A stretch of 64,000 nt of DNA from Rhizobium sp. ACO-34A (GCA_002600635.1 CP021373.1:372001-436000); one strand, 5' to 3'; counted from the stretch's first letter, positions 25,643 to 34,581 are shown. The notes: generated by a model not told the origin, from the sequence alone. Numbers and translations are program-made.

Positions 25643-26341
25643 TCAGCGTGTTTCGTTCTCGTGCTGCCATTCCCTCATCAGCACCGCAGCCTCGGTTCGA
25701 TTGCGAACCTCCAGTTTGCGCAGGACCCTCGTCATCACATGCTTGATCGACTTTTCCTGAAGTGAAAGGAAGCGCGCGATCTCCTTGTTGCTTTGTCCCT
25801 GTGCAACCAGCGCAAGGATCTGTTCCTCGCGCGGCGTAAGATGTGGCAAGGCACGTTTGGCCGGCTCCGTTCCAGAGGTTTCGTCTTCCCCTGACCGGTC
25901 ACTGGCCATCTCTGAAAGAACGCGTGCCGCCAGTCCCGGGGAGACGATCATCTCCCCTTCGTCGACGCGTCGAAGCACATCCGCAAGATAGCCTGCGTCA
26001 GCTCCCTTCAGCACATATCCTCTCGCTCCCGCTTTCAGCGCCTCGTAGACATCATGATTGTCCTCGGATGCCGTCAGGACGACGATCCGGGCGTTGCCGT
26101 CCATGTCGCGAATGTCTCGAATCGCAGCATGTCCACCGCCGGGCATGGAGAGGTCCAGAAGGCAGATATCGGGTCGCTGCCGTTGATAGATGGACACGGC
26201 TTCGACGGCTGTCGCCCCCTCTCCCACGATCTGGATACCTCCCTCGTCCTCGAGACCGCGAACGACGCCCATGCGAAACATCGGATGATCATCCACAATG
26301 GCGACACGCAGCAATTTCGGCATCCTGACGGCCGTCGTCAT
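25643..26341 (-). CDS. NarL/FixJ-type response regulator
   Basis: A 232-residue response regulator. The receiver domain (about residues 11-128) has the acidic pair DD at 17-18, the phosphoacceptor Asp63 in CLLDLSMP, Thr in VVLTAS and Lys in GYVLKG. A LuxR-type helix-turn-helix at about 165-225 (LTPREEQILALVAQGQSNKE) follows. The ATG overlaps the kinase stop as ATGA (26338-26341), so the pair is translationally coupled. The gene is followed by the iron operon on the same strand, 160 bases away, and may control it, but no shared motif was found. Its targets and signal are unknown. Confidence 0.9.
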   Translation of the reverse strand: MTTAVRMPKLLRVAIVDDHPMFRMGVVRGLEDEGGIQIVGEGATAVEAVSIYQRQRPDICLLDLSMPGGGHAAIRDIRDMDGNARIVVLTASEDNHDVYEALKAGARGYVLKGADAGYLADVLRRVDEGEMIVSPGLAARVLSEMASDRSGEDETSGTEPAKRALPHLTPREEQILALVAQGQSNKEIARFLSLQEKSIKHVMTRVLRKLEVRNRTEAAVLMREWQHENETR

Positions 26342-27738
26342 GGCAGCACCATTTTCACCGCCGTGCCGAAGGCGGGATCACTCTTGATCTCCATTCGCCC
26401 CCCAAGGCTCGCTATTCGTTCGTCCAGACCCGCGAGACCCAGGCCCGCGCTCTGTGGATCGGGTGTAAAGCCGACACCGTCATCCTCTACCGTGACCACG
26501 ATCCCATCAGGCTCTCGCGTCACCGTAACGGCGAGCCGCGTGGCATTGGCGTGGCGGGAGGCATTGCTCAAGGTTTCCTGCAGAAACCGATAGACGCAGA
26601 TCTTCGCGCCGTGGCTTGTCAGTTCAACCTGCGGGATACTGGCGTCGACGGGCGTGCCGGAATGAAGTTCATGGGCCTTGATCGCACGGATCATGACCTC
26701 TTTTCCGGATAAGTGCTCCAGCTCGGGGAGCCGGAGGTCGCGGCAGATATCACGTATTTCGTCAATCGCGCCCTGAACTGAATGGCGGATCAGTTCCGGA
26801 TCGTCTTCCCTTCCCTTGCCCTTCCTGATCGCTTCAACGCGCATCACCGCAAACCCGAGAAGTTGTGCGGGACCATCGTGAAGATCAGAGGATATCCGCC
26901 GAAGATAGCGCTCGTTGAGCGCAACCGTTCGCTGTGAGGCTTCATCCACACGCCGGCGCAAACCGGTATTGACGTCGAGAAGCCGTGAAAGCTCGCGAAC
27001 CTGATCGTCCAGCTTTCGCCTCTGCCGTTCGATCTGTGCGCTGCCACGCGCGACGATCAGGAACAGCAGCGCCAGCATTCCGATCGTGACACCGGCGACA
27101 ACCAGCCAGCTGCGCAGATGTGCCTGCCGAAGCTCGGAAAGGATGTCCCGGGAATCCTCGTAGAATTCCGCAACTCCGATGACTTTCCCCGTCCGCGCCT
27201 CGCGGATCGGGCTGTGGATCTCGAGAAACGGAAGTCCGCTGCGTCTTTCAAAGGAATGCTCATCACCGCGCAGTCCATCGAACTCCGCCGTGACCGCTCC
27301 GGCCAATGCCTTCTGCAACGATGCCTGCGGCGGGAAGACCCTGCCGATCAGCTCCCGGTCGGTGCTGAACGCGACCGTTCCGTCATGCGCCCAGATCTTG
27401 AAGGAGAAGACCCTGCTGGCCAGAGGGCCCTGATGAATGGCGTCGGTAAGCTCAAGGCGGGATTGTTCGTCCAGAACGGACTGGAATGAAAGCTTCTGCG
27501 CCAGAGGAGAAACGATGCTGTCGACAAACAATGCGGCGGCATCTGCCCGGTTCTGAAAGATCGCCCTCTCGATGTTCGCCGACACCCAGATCCCGATTAT
27601 CGACATCCCGAGCAGCAGAACGGGAATGCAAGCCAGGGCGAATTGCCAGGCGTGCGAGAGCTTTCGCCACCATTCAAAGCTCAGCGCGCGATTTCTCGCC
27701 AAGCGCGATCCGGTGAATAAACGCAGCACCGCCTTCAA
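26338..27738 (-). CDS. Membrane sensor histidine kinase, NarX/HisKA_3 type
   Basis: A 466-residue sensor kinase. One membrane helix lies at about 33-54, a periplasmic sensor segment of about 150 residues with a dCache/sCache-like look follows, and a second helix is at about 210-230. The cytoplasmic part has a coiled linker, the HisKA_3 phosphoacceptor block SSDLHDGPAQLLG, and an ATPase domain with ETLSNASRHANAT (N box) and VTVEDDGVGF (G box). The start is a TTG at 27738 with GGGAG seven bases upstream; no ATG lies nearby in frame before the first helix. It is coupled to the response regulator by a four-base overlap. The signal is unknown. Confidence 0.88.
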   Translation of the reverse strand: MKAVLRLFTGSRLARNRALSFEWWRKLSHAWQFALACIPVLLLGMSIIGIWVSANIERAIFQNRADAAALFVDSIVSPLAQKLSFQSVLDEQSRLELTDAIHQGPLASRVFSFKIWAHDGTVAFSTDRELIGRVFPPQASLQKALAGAVTAEFDGLRGDEHSFERRSGLPFLEIHSPIREARTGKVIGVAEFYEDSRDILSELRQAHLRSWLVVAGVTIGMLALLFLIVARGSAQIERQRRKLDDQVRELSRLLDVNTGLRRRVDEASQRTVALNERYLRRISSDLHDGPAQLLGFAVMRVEAIRKGKGREDDPELIRHSVQGAIDEIRDICRDLRLPELEHLSGKEVMIRAIKAHELHSGTPVDASIPQVELTSHGAKICVYRFLQETLSNASRHANATRLAVTVTREPDGIVVTVEDDGVGFTPDPQSAGLGLAGLDERIASLGGRMEIKSDPAFGTAVKMVLP

Positions 27739-28026
27739 GGCTTTCTCCCGACCAACTCAGATATAGCCTGAATACCTGACAAAAGGGCGAAACTTCAAAC
27801 CGTAATGTATGAGGCGCGTTTTTGATCGTCGGAATAAACGCAGACACCGTTCGGGCACGGTGCCTGATGTGCCACGGGCGATGGCATGCAAGAGCACGAG
27901 TGCAAAGGTTTACGACGCGGCTGGGTTCAAAACCTGGGCGTAACGCTCTCCACGTTAACGCATGAGCGAAGCGATGACGGTGGTCGGGATCATTCGCAGT
28001 TGGGCTTCGACCTGTAAGCGGAAACG
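27739..28026. other. Intergenic region upstream of the sensor kinase
   Basis: About 290 bases with no gene between the kinase start and the end of the small RNA. It should contain the kinase promoter. An imperfect dyad GCGTAACG...CGTTAACGC lies near 27940-27962 and a short CACCGT...ACGGTG stem near 27850; neither can be assigned. Confidence 0.4.
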
Positions 28027-28063
28027 AAAAAGCCTGCCGCGGGAGGAGGTGCGGCAGGCTTTT
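28027..28063 (-). terminator. Terminator of the anti-SD RNA with CCUCCUCCC in its loop
   Basis: A stem of thirteen base pairs (AAAAGCCTGCCGC with GCGGCAGGCTTTT) closes a ten-base loop containing CCTCCTCCC and ends in five T on the minus strand. It serves as the 3' end of the small RNA and as one of its anti-SD arms. Confidence 0.85.
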
Positions 28064-28190
28064 CGAAATGATCGAACAACGGCTGGGAGGAGGAGTGCCG
28101 CTGTTCCTTCAGGCTTCCCTTGGGAGGAGGAGTGGGTCGCCCGAAACACGAAGCTCTGTGGGAGGAGGTACATCGCTTCGTTGAGATTGC
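28027..28190 (-). ncRNA. Small RNA with four anti-Shine-Dalgarno (CCUCCUCCC) hairpin loops
   Basis: The minus strand holds four hairpins in a row, each with CCTCCTCCC in the loop. HP1 (28148-28181) has stem ACGAAGC/GCTTCGT. HP2 (28111-28142) has a GGGC/GCCT plus CCC/GGG stem. HP3 (28075-28105) has stem AACAGCGGC/GCCGTTGTT. HP4 (28027-28063) has a 13-base-pair stem around AGCCTGCCGC and ends in TTTTT, so it is also the intrinsic terminator. A TATAAG at about 28190-28195 could be the -10. Loops of this kind define the cuckoo/CcsR RNAs of alphaproteobacteria and resemble alpha-r14 RNAs of rhizobia, which pair with ribosome-binding sites of mRNAs. Stem compensation (for example a G-U pair in HP3) and repeated loops make chance unlikely. 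Whether one or two transcripts are made is unknown. Confidence 0.85.
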
Positions 28191-28378
28191 TTATACACGA
28201 CCTCGCAGATCGGGTTAGAGGCTTTGCCGCAGTCCAGCCATGCGCCTCGCGCACATCGCCGAGAGCCGTTGCCTGATATTGAGCCCTTCGCCGCGAAAAC
28301 GGCCGAAGGTCGTCCAGAACCTGATCAGCGGAATGCTTTGACCGGCTTTGTCGTCCCGGGCCGATCAACGCCGGGAAA

Positions 28379-29695
28379 TCAGCGCTTGTCACCGAAACGC
28401 CGCGGCGCGGCGCGGCCGGTTACCTGCTCCCAGTGTTCGTCCGCCCGCCGTTCGAAGGTTGCACCATCGCGCGCATCGCTCTGGTAGAAGGCGCCGCGCG
28501 GCACGTCCGGCGCATAGACCTGGTCGCTCCAGCCACGGACTTCGTCGTGCGGAAAGGCATAGCCGACATGGCCGAGTGCCGCAGCACCCTTGTAGTGCGC
28601 GTCACGCAGATGCATCGGCACCCCGGACGGCACCTCGTTCGCCACATGCGCAAGTGCCAGCGAAATGCCCCGGCAGGCGGAATTCGATTTCGGCGCGCGC
28701 GCCACGTGAAGTGCGGCGTGCGCCAGGACGATCTGCGCTTCCGGATAACCGATTTTCTCCACTGCATGGAGCGCCGCAACGGCCGTCTGAAGTGCCGTAT
28801 TGTCCGCCAGTCCGACATCTTCCGATGCGTGGATCATGATACGGCGGGCAATATAGCGCGGATCCTCACCGCCATGGATCAGCCGCGCCAGCCAGTAGAG
28901 CGTCGCGTCGGGGTCGGAGCCTCGCATGGACTTCACGAAGGCCGAGACGACATCGTAGTGCGCGTCGCCGGACCGGTCGTGGTTGACCGGCGCGGCCGAA
29001 TAGGCTTCGTCGACCATCGTCTCCGTGATGAGAACCGGCTTGCCCGCCGGATGACCGACGGCGAGGCTTTCCAGCACCGTCAGGGCGCGGCGCGCATCGC
29101 CGCCGGAGCGACCGGCGATGCGCCGCAGGAGTGCGGGGGCGAGTTCCACCGCGATGCCCCCGCTGGCGAGATGATCGAGACCGCGGCGCACGACCTCCTC
29201 CATTTCCTCGATGGCCAACGGCTCCAGTTTCAGGATGGTCGACCGGGAGATGAGAGCGGGCGTCAGGGTGTGATAGGGATTGCCCGTCGTCGCCCCGATG
29301 AAATCGGCGACGCCTTCCTCGCAAAGCGCCAGCAGATGATCCTGCTGCGTCGCGCTGAAGCGATGCACCTCGTCGGCAAACAGAAGCGTCGGGCGCATGC
29401 GCGCCTCGTCCGCGATCTTGCGGATATCGGCCACATTGTTGTGCGCGGCATGCAGCGGCCTGAAGTTCTTTCCCAGCATGTTGCCGATGGCGCGGGCGAT
29501 GGTGGTCTTCCCGAGACCGGGTGGACCGTAGAGAATGATGCTGCCGAGCTGTCCGGCGGCAATACGCCGGCGCAGCATCGTTCCCTTGCCGAGAATGTTC
29601 TCCTGGCCGATGACATCGTCGAGCGTCGCCGGACGCAATTGCGCGGCCAGCGGCATGGAGCCTGTGCGGGGTGCGGCATCGAAAAGATCGGTCAT
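28379..29695 (-). CDS. rarA: Replication-associated recombination protein A (AAA+ ATPase)
   Basis: A 438-residue AAA+ ATPase of the RarA/MgsA/WRNIP1 family, which acts at stalled replication forks and is related to clamp-loader subunits. Walker A is ILYGPPGLGKTTIARAIG, Walker B with the DExH-like box is LLFADEVHRFSATQQD and sensor 1 is FIGATTGNPYHTL; the C-terminal tetramerisation domain contains RGSDPDATLYWLARLIHGG and ASEDVGLAD. The start at 29695 (MTDLFDAAP) has GAGG before it, and 32 extra in-frame codons upstream are not needed. It is the one clear housekeeping gene in the window and appears monocistronic, with the small RNA 200 bases downstream on the same strand. Confidence 0.93.
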   Translation of the reverse strand: MTDLFDAAPRTGSMPLAAQLRPATLDDVIGQENILGKGTMLRRRIAAGQLGSIILYGPPGLGKTTIARAIGNMLGKNFRPLHAAHNNVADIRKIADEARMRPTLLFADEVHRFSATQQDHLLALCEEGVADFIGATTGNPYHTLTPALISRSTILKLEPLAIEEMEEVVRRGLDHLASGGIAVELAPALLRRIAGRSGGDARRALTVLESLAVGHPAGKPVLITETMVDEAYSAAPVNHDRSGDAHYDVVSAFVKSMRGSDPDATLYWLARLIHGGEDPRYIARRIMIHASEDVGLADNTALQTAVAALHAVEKIGYPEAQIVLAHAALHVARAPKSNSACRGISLALAHVANEVPSGVPMHLRDAHYKGAAALGHVGYAFPHDEVRGWSDQVYAPDVPRGAFYQSDARDGATFERRADEHWEQVTGRAAPRRFGDKR

Positions 29696-29984
29696 GCGTG
29701 CCTCGTTGAAAGGGTTCCCATTCCGAGGCCCCATCTGCGTCGTTGCCCGGCTGGATGACGAGCGTCTACCGGCCATGGCGGTCGAGGTCAAATCACAGCA
29801 GGGTACTCAGTGATTCAGGGGACGATTTGGGGCGCCCTGCGTGCTGGGATGCATTACTATCCTGCCAGCTGGGTTCCTCGAAAGAACTGTTTCATTGTCC
29901 AAGCGTATCCATGGGGCAAGGGCCAAAGCGCGATCAACCGAAGTTGGCGATGCGTGGCGCTGCAACATCGCTGCCGCATGGCGA
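29696..29984. other. Degenerate region between rarA and the truncated AraC gene
   Basis: No intact gene. A minus-strand frame directly after the AraC-fragment stop (reading ...ELALMIAMRQR...) may be decayed continuation of that gene. It is too short and divergent to confirm. The rarA promoter should also lie here. Confidence 0.35.
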
Positions 29985-30341
29985 TCATGAGTGCGAGTTC
30001 AGACGGTCCAGTCCTCGACGCGTAAGCCGGGCACGCGATCGAACGCGCGCCGGCCGATCCGCATGGATCGTCATGCTCGTGGGTACGCTTTCACCTGTTG
30101 ATGTGACCCAGACCTCATCCGGGCAGAACCCGCCTTCGATCGCCTCCATGTTGTTGGTCGCGAACCCCTCCAGCACCACCGACAGGCAGATCGCTGGAAA
30201 GGTTCGGCTTTCATACCGGACCGGTGCCTCAAGCTGCACATCCATGACGCCGATCGACATTCCGGGCCTGACCTGACGCCAGCGGCGCGCGTCCTCGGCA
30301 AGGCCGGCCGGAACCGCTGGCGCACCACCCTCCATCTCCAT
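29985..30341 (-). pseudogene. Truncated AraC-family regulator, sensor half only
   Basis: A frame of 118 codons from the ATG at 30341 (GAGGA upstream) that resembles the N-terminal ligand-binding half of PchR-type AraC regulators: RPGMSIGVMDVQLEAPVRY, FPAICLSVVLEGFATNN, FCPDEVWVTSTGESVPTSMT. The stop comes after RLTRRGLDRLNSHS, before any of the two helix-turn-helix motifs, and no HTH can be found in the other frames downstream. An intact regulator of this type would be about 300 residues. It is divergent from the TonB receptor gene at 30483, the normal position for its activator, so it is most likely the dead former regulator of that receptor. A functional sensor-only protein cannot be excluded. 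Confidence 0.6.
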
Positions 30342-30448
30342 TTCCACGTCCTCTGGGTCCCGCCCACAAAGCAAGGAGCATCCGCTCGATCACAAAGTGG
30401 AGTTTCTAAATCACCTATTGCCGACCGTGTCGAGTAATGTTAACTGAA

Positions 30449-30467
30449 TTGGCTGGTAACCTACCAA
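30449..30467. promoter_or_regulatory. Dyad operator upstream of the first TonB receptor
   Basis: TTGG-N2-GGT-N-ACC-N2-CCAA, symmetrical at 14 of the 18 positions flanking a central base, ends five bases before the AGGAG ribosome site of the receptor gene. A repressor or AraC-type activator site is likely; it does not match the usual Fur consensus. Confidence 0.45.
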
Positions 30468-30482
30468 TATAAGGAGACGACG

Positions 30483-32672
30483 TTGGGGATTCGCAGGGAA
30501 ACGCAGTTTCGGGTTTGCAGACAGCTGATCATCGCGGTGACGGCAATACAGGCAACAACCATCCTTTGCCTGCCGGATGACGCGATTGGGCAGGATGCGA
30601 CGGAGAGTGACACCACCGTTCTGGAGGCGATCACCGTCACTGCGCGCAATATCGAGGAGGAAGCCAAGGATGTGCCGTTCTCCCTGTCCCCTCGGCAGGG
30701 GGATGAGCTCCGCGCACAGGATATCGACGATACGCAATCGCTCGCGCGTGGCGTTCCGGGGTTCAATCACGCCGATTCCGGCCTGCCGTTTTCCAATCTC
30801 GTCAACATGCGCGGCATCGGCTCTTCCTCTGCCCTCATCTCGCCTTCCGTGAACTACTATGTCGACGGTGTTCCCGTCCCGGCCCGGATGTTCGACATGC
30901 CTTTTGGCAGCGTGGAACGCATCGAGGTCATGCGCGGCCCGCAGGGAACGCATTTCGGCCTCAACTCGCAGGCGGGCGCGGTCAACATCGTCACCGCGGA
31001 TCCGGCTGAGACCTTTGGAGGCAGCGCCGGTATCCTCTATGGATCGCACGGACGCAAGGAACTCGACGCGACCGTGGAGGGCCCGATCAACGACATGGTT
31101 TCGGGGCGTCTTTCCGGCAGGCTGACGGATTTCGACGGTGACCTGAGCAATGTCCTGTGGGCTTCACCGGGTGTCGTGTCGTCCGAGAAAGACGTGCTGC
31201 GCGCCCGCACCTACGGTTCCCTGTCCGGCAAGTTACTGTTCGATTTCGAGGACGCCGGAGAACTGACGCTCAGCGGCAGCTGGAGCCGCGATCGGCAAAA
31301 CCCGACCACCGGCGTCTGGCTGGACGATCCCGGTTTCCCCCGCAACGCCTATAACCCTCTTCCCGAACTGGAAAGCGAAACGGCGACCTTCTCGGCACGA
31401 TACGAGCGTGACATGGAGGGAGCCCGGTTCACGAGCCTTTCCGGTTACTCCTATTACGATACCCGCCTCGAGGCAGATATCGTCGACGGGTTCCTTGGCT
31501 CCGCCCAGACGGGGGCGCCGGGTTACATGCTGCAAACGCCGGGTCTGAACGTGCGCCGGATCGATGAAAACAGCAGCCAGTTCAATCAGGAATTCAGGCT
31601 GGATGGCGAAACCGATGGGGGCATCCGCTGGGTCGCGGGCGTGAGCGGCCTTTACTCGCATTTCGATTCCACCACGGACATCACCAGTCTCGCCATGGCC
31701 AACGGCAGTTACCGCGGAAGGATCGACACTACCAATCTCGCGGCATTCGGCGAGGTGACCGTGCCGATTACCGAACGACTGAACTGGATCGGCGGCCTGC
31801 GTCTGACCTATGAGAGCAAGGACTTCGATGGCCTGTTTCTCGGCCGCAACGGCGCTCTTGCCCGTTTCGCCGAAAGCGGGGAGGAGGACTATCTTTTCCC
31901 GACCGGCCGCACCGGGCTGACCTATGCCCTGACCGAGGAAATGACGGCATTTGCCACCATCGCGCGTGGAGAAAAGACCGGCGGCTATCTGTTCTACAAC
32001 CAGTTTGCCTCGCTGGGCGTTCCCCTCAGCCCTTTCGAAAGTGCGAAAACATGGTCCTATGAAGCGGGCCTCAAGACCGCCGGCCTCGGCGGCTGGCTCG
32101 ACCTGTCGACCTCCGTCTTCTACAACGATACGAAGGACGAGCAGCTTTTCACCTACAATCCCGTGCTCGGCCGTTTCTCCGTTCAGAACGCCGATACGCG
32201 GAGCTATGGCGCGGAGCTTGAAGCTATAGCCAGACCGACGGATACACTCGATCTCGGGGCGAGCCTGGCGCTGCTCAACGCTGAAATCACGGGAGGCAAT
32301 GCGCTTATTCGCGGCAATGACGTGCCCTACGCACCGACGTTCACCACCATGCTGCATGCCGAGTACCGTCACGACATGACCTTCGGCTCGCATGAAGGCC
32401 AAGCCTATCTGCGTGGTGAATGGAGCTACACCGGCAGCCGTACCGTCGACCCCGCCAACAGTCGCACGCTCGAAGGCTATGCCCTCACCAATCTGCGCGC
32501 CGGCTGGAAGGGAGAGCGCTGGCAGATTTCCGCCGCGGTGGAAAACCTGTTTGACGAGGAATATGTGACCTCTGCCTTCCAGGCCGGCACCGACACCTCG
32601 GGTGCTCCCGTCTTCGCCGGAATCGCCGGTGAGGGCCGCACCTTCTCCCTGAGTGCGCGGGTCGAATTCTGA
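30483..32672 (+). CDS. TonB-dependent outer-membrane receptor, FyuA-like
   Basis: A 729-residue TonB-dependent receptor, probably for a ferric siderophore or other metal chelate. After an N-terminal export signal (hydrophobic stretch about 15-32, cleaved near AIGQDA) comes a TonB box-like AITVTARN, then the plug domain with VNMRGIG, SVNYYVDGVPVP and VERIEVMRGPQGTHFG, and a 22-strand barrel ending in the terminal Phe of LSARVEF. The pattern is closest to the FyuA/pesticin-receptor group. Translation starts at a TTG (30483) with AGGAG six bases upstream; no in-frame ATG gives a signal peptide. Its stop overlaps the MFS start (TGATG). The regulator upstream is truncated. Confidence 0.9.
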   Translation: MGIRRETQFRVCRQLIIAVTAIQATTILCLPDDAIGQDATESDTTVLEAITVTARNIEEEAKDVPFSLSPRQGDELRAQDIDDTQSLARGVPGFNHADSGLPFSNLVNMRGIGSSSALISPSVNYYVDGVPVPARMFDMPFGSVERIEVMRGPQGTHFGLNSQAGAVNIVTADPAETFGGSAGILYGSHGRKELDATVEGPINDMVSGRLSGRLTDFDGDLSNVLWASPGVVSSEKDVLRARTYGSLSGKLLFDFEDAGELTLSGSWSRDRQNPTTGVWLDDPGFPRNAYNPLPELESETATFSARYERDMEGARFTSLSGYSYYDTRLEADIVDGFLGSAQTGAPGYMLQTPGLNVRRIDENSSQFNQEFRLDGETDGGIRWVAGVSGLYSHFDSTTDITSLAMANGSYRGRIDTTNLAAFGEVTVPITERLNWIGGLRLTYESKDFDGLFLGRNGALARFAESGEEDYLFPTGRTGLTYALTEEMTAFATIARGEKTGGYLFYNQFASLGVPLSPFESAKTWSYEAGLKTAGLGGWLDLSTSVFYNDTKDEQLFTYNPVLGRFSVQNADTRSYGAELEAIARPTDTLDLGASLALLNAEITGGNALIRGNDVPYAPTFTTMLHAEYRHDMTFGSHEGQAYLRGEWSYTGSRTVDPANSRTLEGYALTNLRAGWKGERWQISAAVENLFDEEYVTSAFQAGTDTSGAPVFAGIAGEGRTFSLSARVEF

Positions 32673-33862
32673 TGCATGTCCGCACATCTCTTCGACGACA
32701 GGCCCTGCCCCTGCTGTCGGCCCTTGCGGCCAACGCAGCGGCACAGGCATTTCTTCTGGTGGCGCTGCCCTCGCTTGGCCGTGATCTCGGCTTCGATCCG
32801 TTGGAAACCGGCCTGCTGCTTGGAAGCGCGGCACTCCTCCTCATCATCTTCGCCCCCTTGTGGGGCCGGGTGAGCGAACGGGCCGGGAGACGACCGGTTC
32901 TTCTCGTCGGTGTCGTGGGGGCAGCCCTTGCCCCTGCCCTGATGGCCGCAGTCATCGGTTTGCGGCTGGACGGCATGCTTGAACGCATGCCGACGCTCGT
33001 ATTGCTGTTTGCCGTCCGGGCGGGACAGTCGATACTGTCTGCCGGCCTTTTGCCTTCCGCGCAGGCATGGATGGCGGATCGAACCTTGCCTGAAAGCCGG
33101 GCAGAGGGCATGGGCCTGCTCGGCGCATCCTATGGCGTCGGCGGCATTGTCGGAGCAGGTTTCGCCTTCGCTGTCGGCGGAACATATCCGCTTGCCGCAC
33201 TTGCCGGTCTCGCGCTGTTAAATCTGCTCGGTCTGTGCCTCGTCCATGCAGCAATCCATGACGGACCGGCAGTATCCGGCCCGAAGGCAACGCCGCTGGC
33301 CCGTCTCGATATCCCGCGCATTGCCCCCGGTCTGGCCATCACCTTCATGGGTGTCGCCGTCTACGCGGTGATGCAGCACGTCACGGCTCTCAGGTTCGAG
33401 GATGGTATGGGCCTATCCAGGCAGGATGCGATATCGAAGGGCGGCGCGGCCCTCATGGGAGCCGCCATTATCATGGCGCTTGCGCAGACATTCGGGATCA
33501 GCCGGTTCAAGTTTCCCCCGCGCCGACTGATCCTGATGGGTGCCGCCGCCGGAACGCTTTCGCTGGCAGGTGTGACACTCGCGACCTCGCCGGCAATGCT
33601 TCTTGCTTCGCTGTTCCTCATGGGCGGGGCGCTCGGCATTCTCCTTCCCGGCAATCTGGCCATGATCAGCATAAGGGCCGGTGCCGGTGCCCAGGGCCGG
33701 GCGGCAGGCATCAATGCCGTTGCCCAGGGGCTTGCCATGACGGTTGGCCCGATAGCGGGTGCGATGCTCCACCGGCTGTCCGCGATGGCGCCGGGCATCC
33801 TTTCGACCGTCGCCATGCTTTTCGCACTCATCATATGTTTGCGCACACGAGAAAAACCATGA
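32672..33862 (+). CDS. MFS transporter coupled to the first TonB receptor
   Basis: A 396-residue major facilitator protein with twelve predicted helices. The cytoplasmic loop between helices 2 and 3 is WGRVSERAGRRPVLLVG, the MFS motif A position. The start overlaps the receptor stop (TGATG at 32670-32674), and its stop overlaps the methyltransferase start (ATGA at 33859-33862), so the three proteins are made from one coupled mRNA. It most resembles drug/proton antiporters of the DHA group. In this setting it could move an iron chelate across the inner membrane or export a chelator. Direction and substrate are not determinable. Confidence 0.87.
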   Translation: MHVRTSLRRQALPLLSALAANAAAQAFLLVALPSLGRDLGFDPLETGLLLGSAALLLIIFAPLWGRVSERAGRRPVLLVGVVGAALAPALMAAVIGLRLDGMLERMPTLVLLFAVRAGQSILSAGLLPSAQAWMADRTLPESRAEGMGLLGASYGVGGIVGAGFAFAVGGTYPLAALAGLALLNLLGLCLVHAAIHDGPAVSGPKATPLARLDIPRIAPGLAITFMGVAVYAVMQHVTALRFEDGMGLSRQDAISKGGAALMGAAIIMALAQTFGISRFKFPPRRLILMGAAAGTLSLAGVTLATSPAMLLASLFLMGGALGILLPGNLAMISIRAGAGAQGRAAGINAVAQGLAMTVGPIAGAMLHRLSAMAPGILSTVAMLFALIICLRTREKP

Positions 33863-34527
33863 CCGTATTTCCCAATCAGGCAGCACTCGACTACGACGAA
33901 CGCATTGAAATGCTGGTGCCCGGCTATGCATTGGCGTTCGAACTCTTCGCCTGCACGCTGACAGGCCGGATCGATCCACAGAGCAGCATTCTCGTTCCGG
34001 GCTGCGGCACCGGCTCGGAAATACTGGCTCTGGCCCGGACCTTCCCGGAAGCCCGCTTCACGGCGGTGGAACCTTCCGACGCCATGCTGGAAAAGGCGCG
34101 CTATCGTCTCACGGAAGCCGGCATCGCGAGCCGCGTGGAATTCATCAACGGCTTCCTCGAAGACACGCCGGAACAGGCCCACACAGCGGCGACCGTTTCG
34201 CTCGTGCTGCACTTTCTGCCGGATGATGGCGCAAAGGTCGGCTTTCTTGAGAACGTCGCCCGGCGTCTTTCCCCGGGCGCGCCTCTTGTTCTTCTCGATC
34301 CGCCTGACAAGGGGGAAGATGCTGTTTTACGCCTTTGGCTGGAGCGCCGTGGACACACCCCCGGCGCGGCAGACGCCATCTGCCGCCGCATGCGTGAGGA
34401 ATGGCATCGTATCACGCCGGAGCGGCTCGCTAATCTTCTCAACGTGGCCGGCTTCACCCATCCAGAGACATTCTTCAAGGTCCCAGGCTATTGCGGATTC
34501 GTTGCGGAAAGGCGGCGCGGCAACTAG
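33859..34527 (+). CDS. Class I SAM-dependent methyltransferase
   Basis: A 222-residue cytoplasmic methyltransferase. SAM motif I is SSILVPGCGTGSEILALA, the acidic residue of motif II is in FTAVEPSDAM, and later blocks are VSLVLHFLPDDG and LVLLDPPDK. The lid and C-terminal helices resemble the small-molecule or CmoA-like group more than rRNA or DNA methylases. The ATG at 33859 overlaps the MFS stop by four bases; an eight-codon extension inside the MFS gene is unlikely. A methyltransferase in a receptor-transporter operon suggests modification of the imported ligand, or of a chelator made elsewhere. That is inference only. Confidence 0.8.
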   Translation: MTVFPNQAALDYDERIEMLVPGYALAFELFACTLTGRIDPQSSILVPGCGTGSEILALARTFPEARFTAVEPSDAMLEKARYRLTEAGIASRVEFINGFLEDTPEQAHTAATVSLVLHFLPDDGAKVGFLENVARRLSPGAPLVLLDPPDKGEDAVLRLWLERRGHTPGAADAICRRMREEWHRITPERLANLLNVAGFTHPETFFKVPGYCGFVAERRRGN

Positions 34528-34581
34528 AGTATTTCTGGCGAAAACGGAGTCGCCTTCAATGCTCTATCTCTCTGTTTTCAC

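Noticed and set aside
28041-28168. Repeated GGGAGGAGG on the plus strand as a CRISPR-like or Shine-Dalgarno array
   Set aside because: Unit and spacing are too short for CRISPR, and no genes follow the sites. The hairpins on the minus strand explain the repeats better.
27955-28392. 145-codon minus-strand frame over the small RNA
   Set aside because: It runs through four RNA hairpins and a terminator, has no family pattern (a DUF1127 protein, often linked to CcsR RNAs, was considered and not supported) and no start signal.
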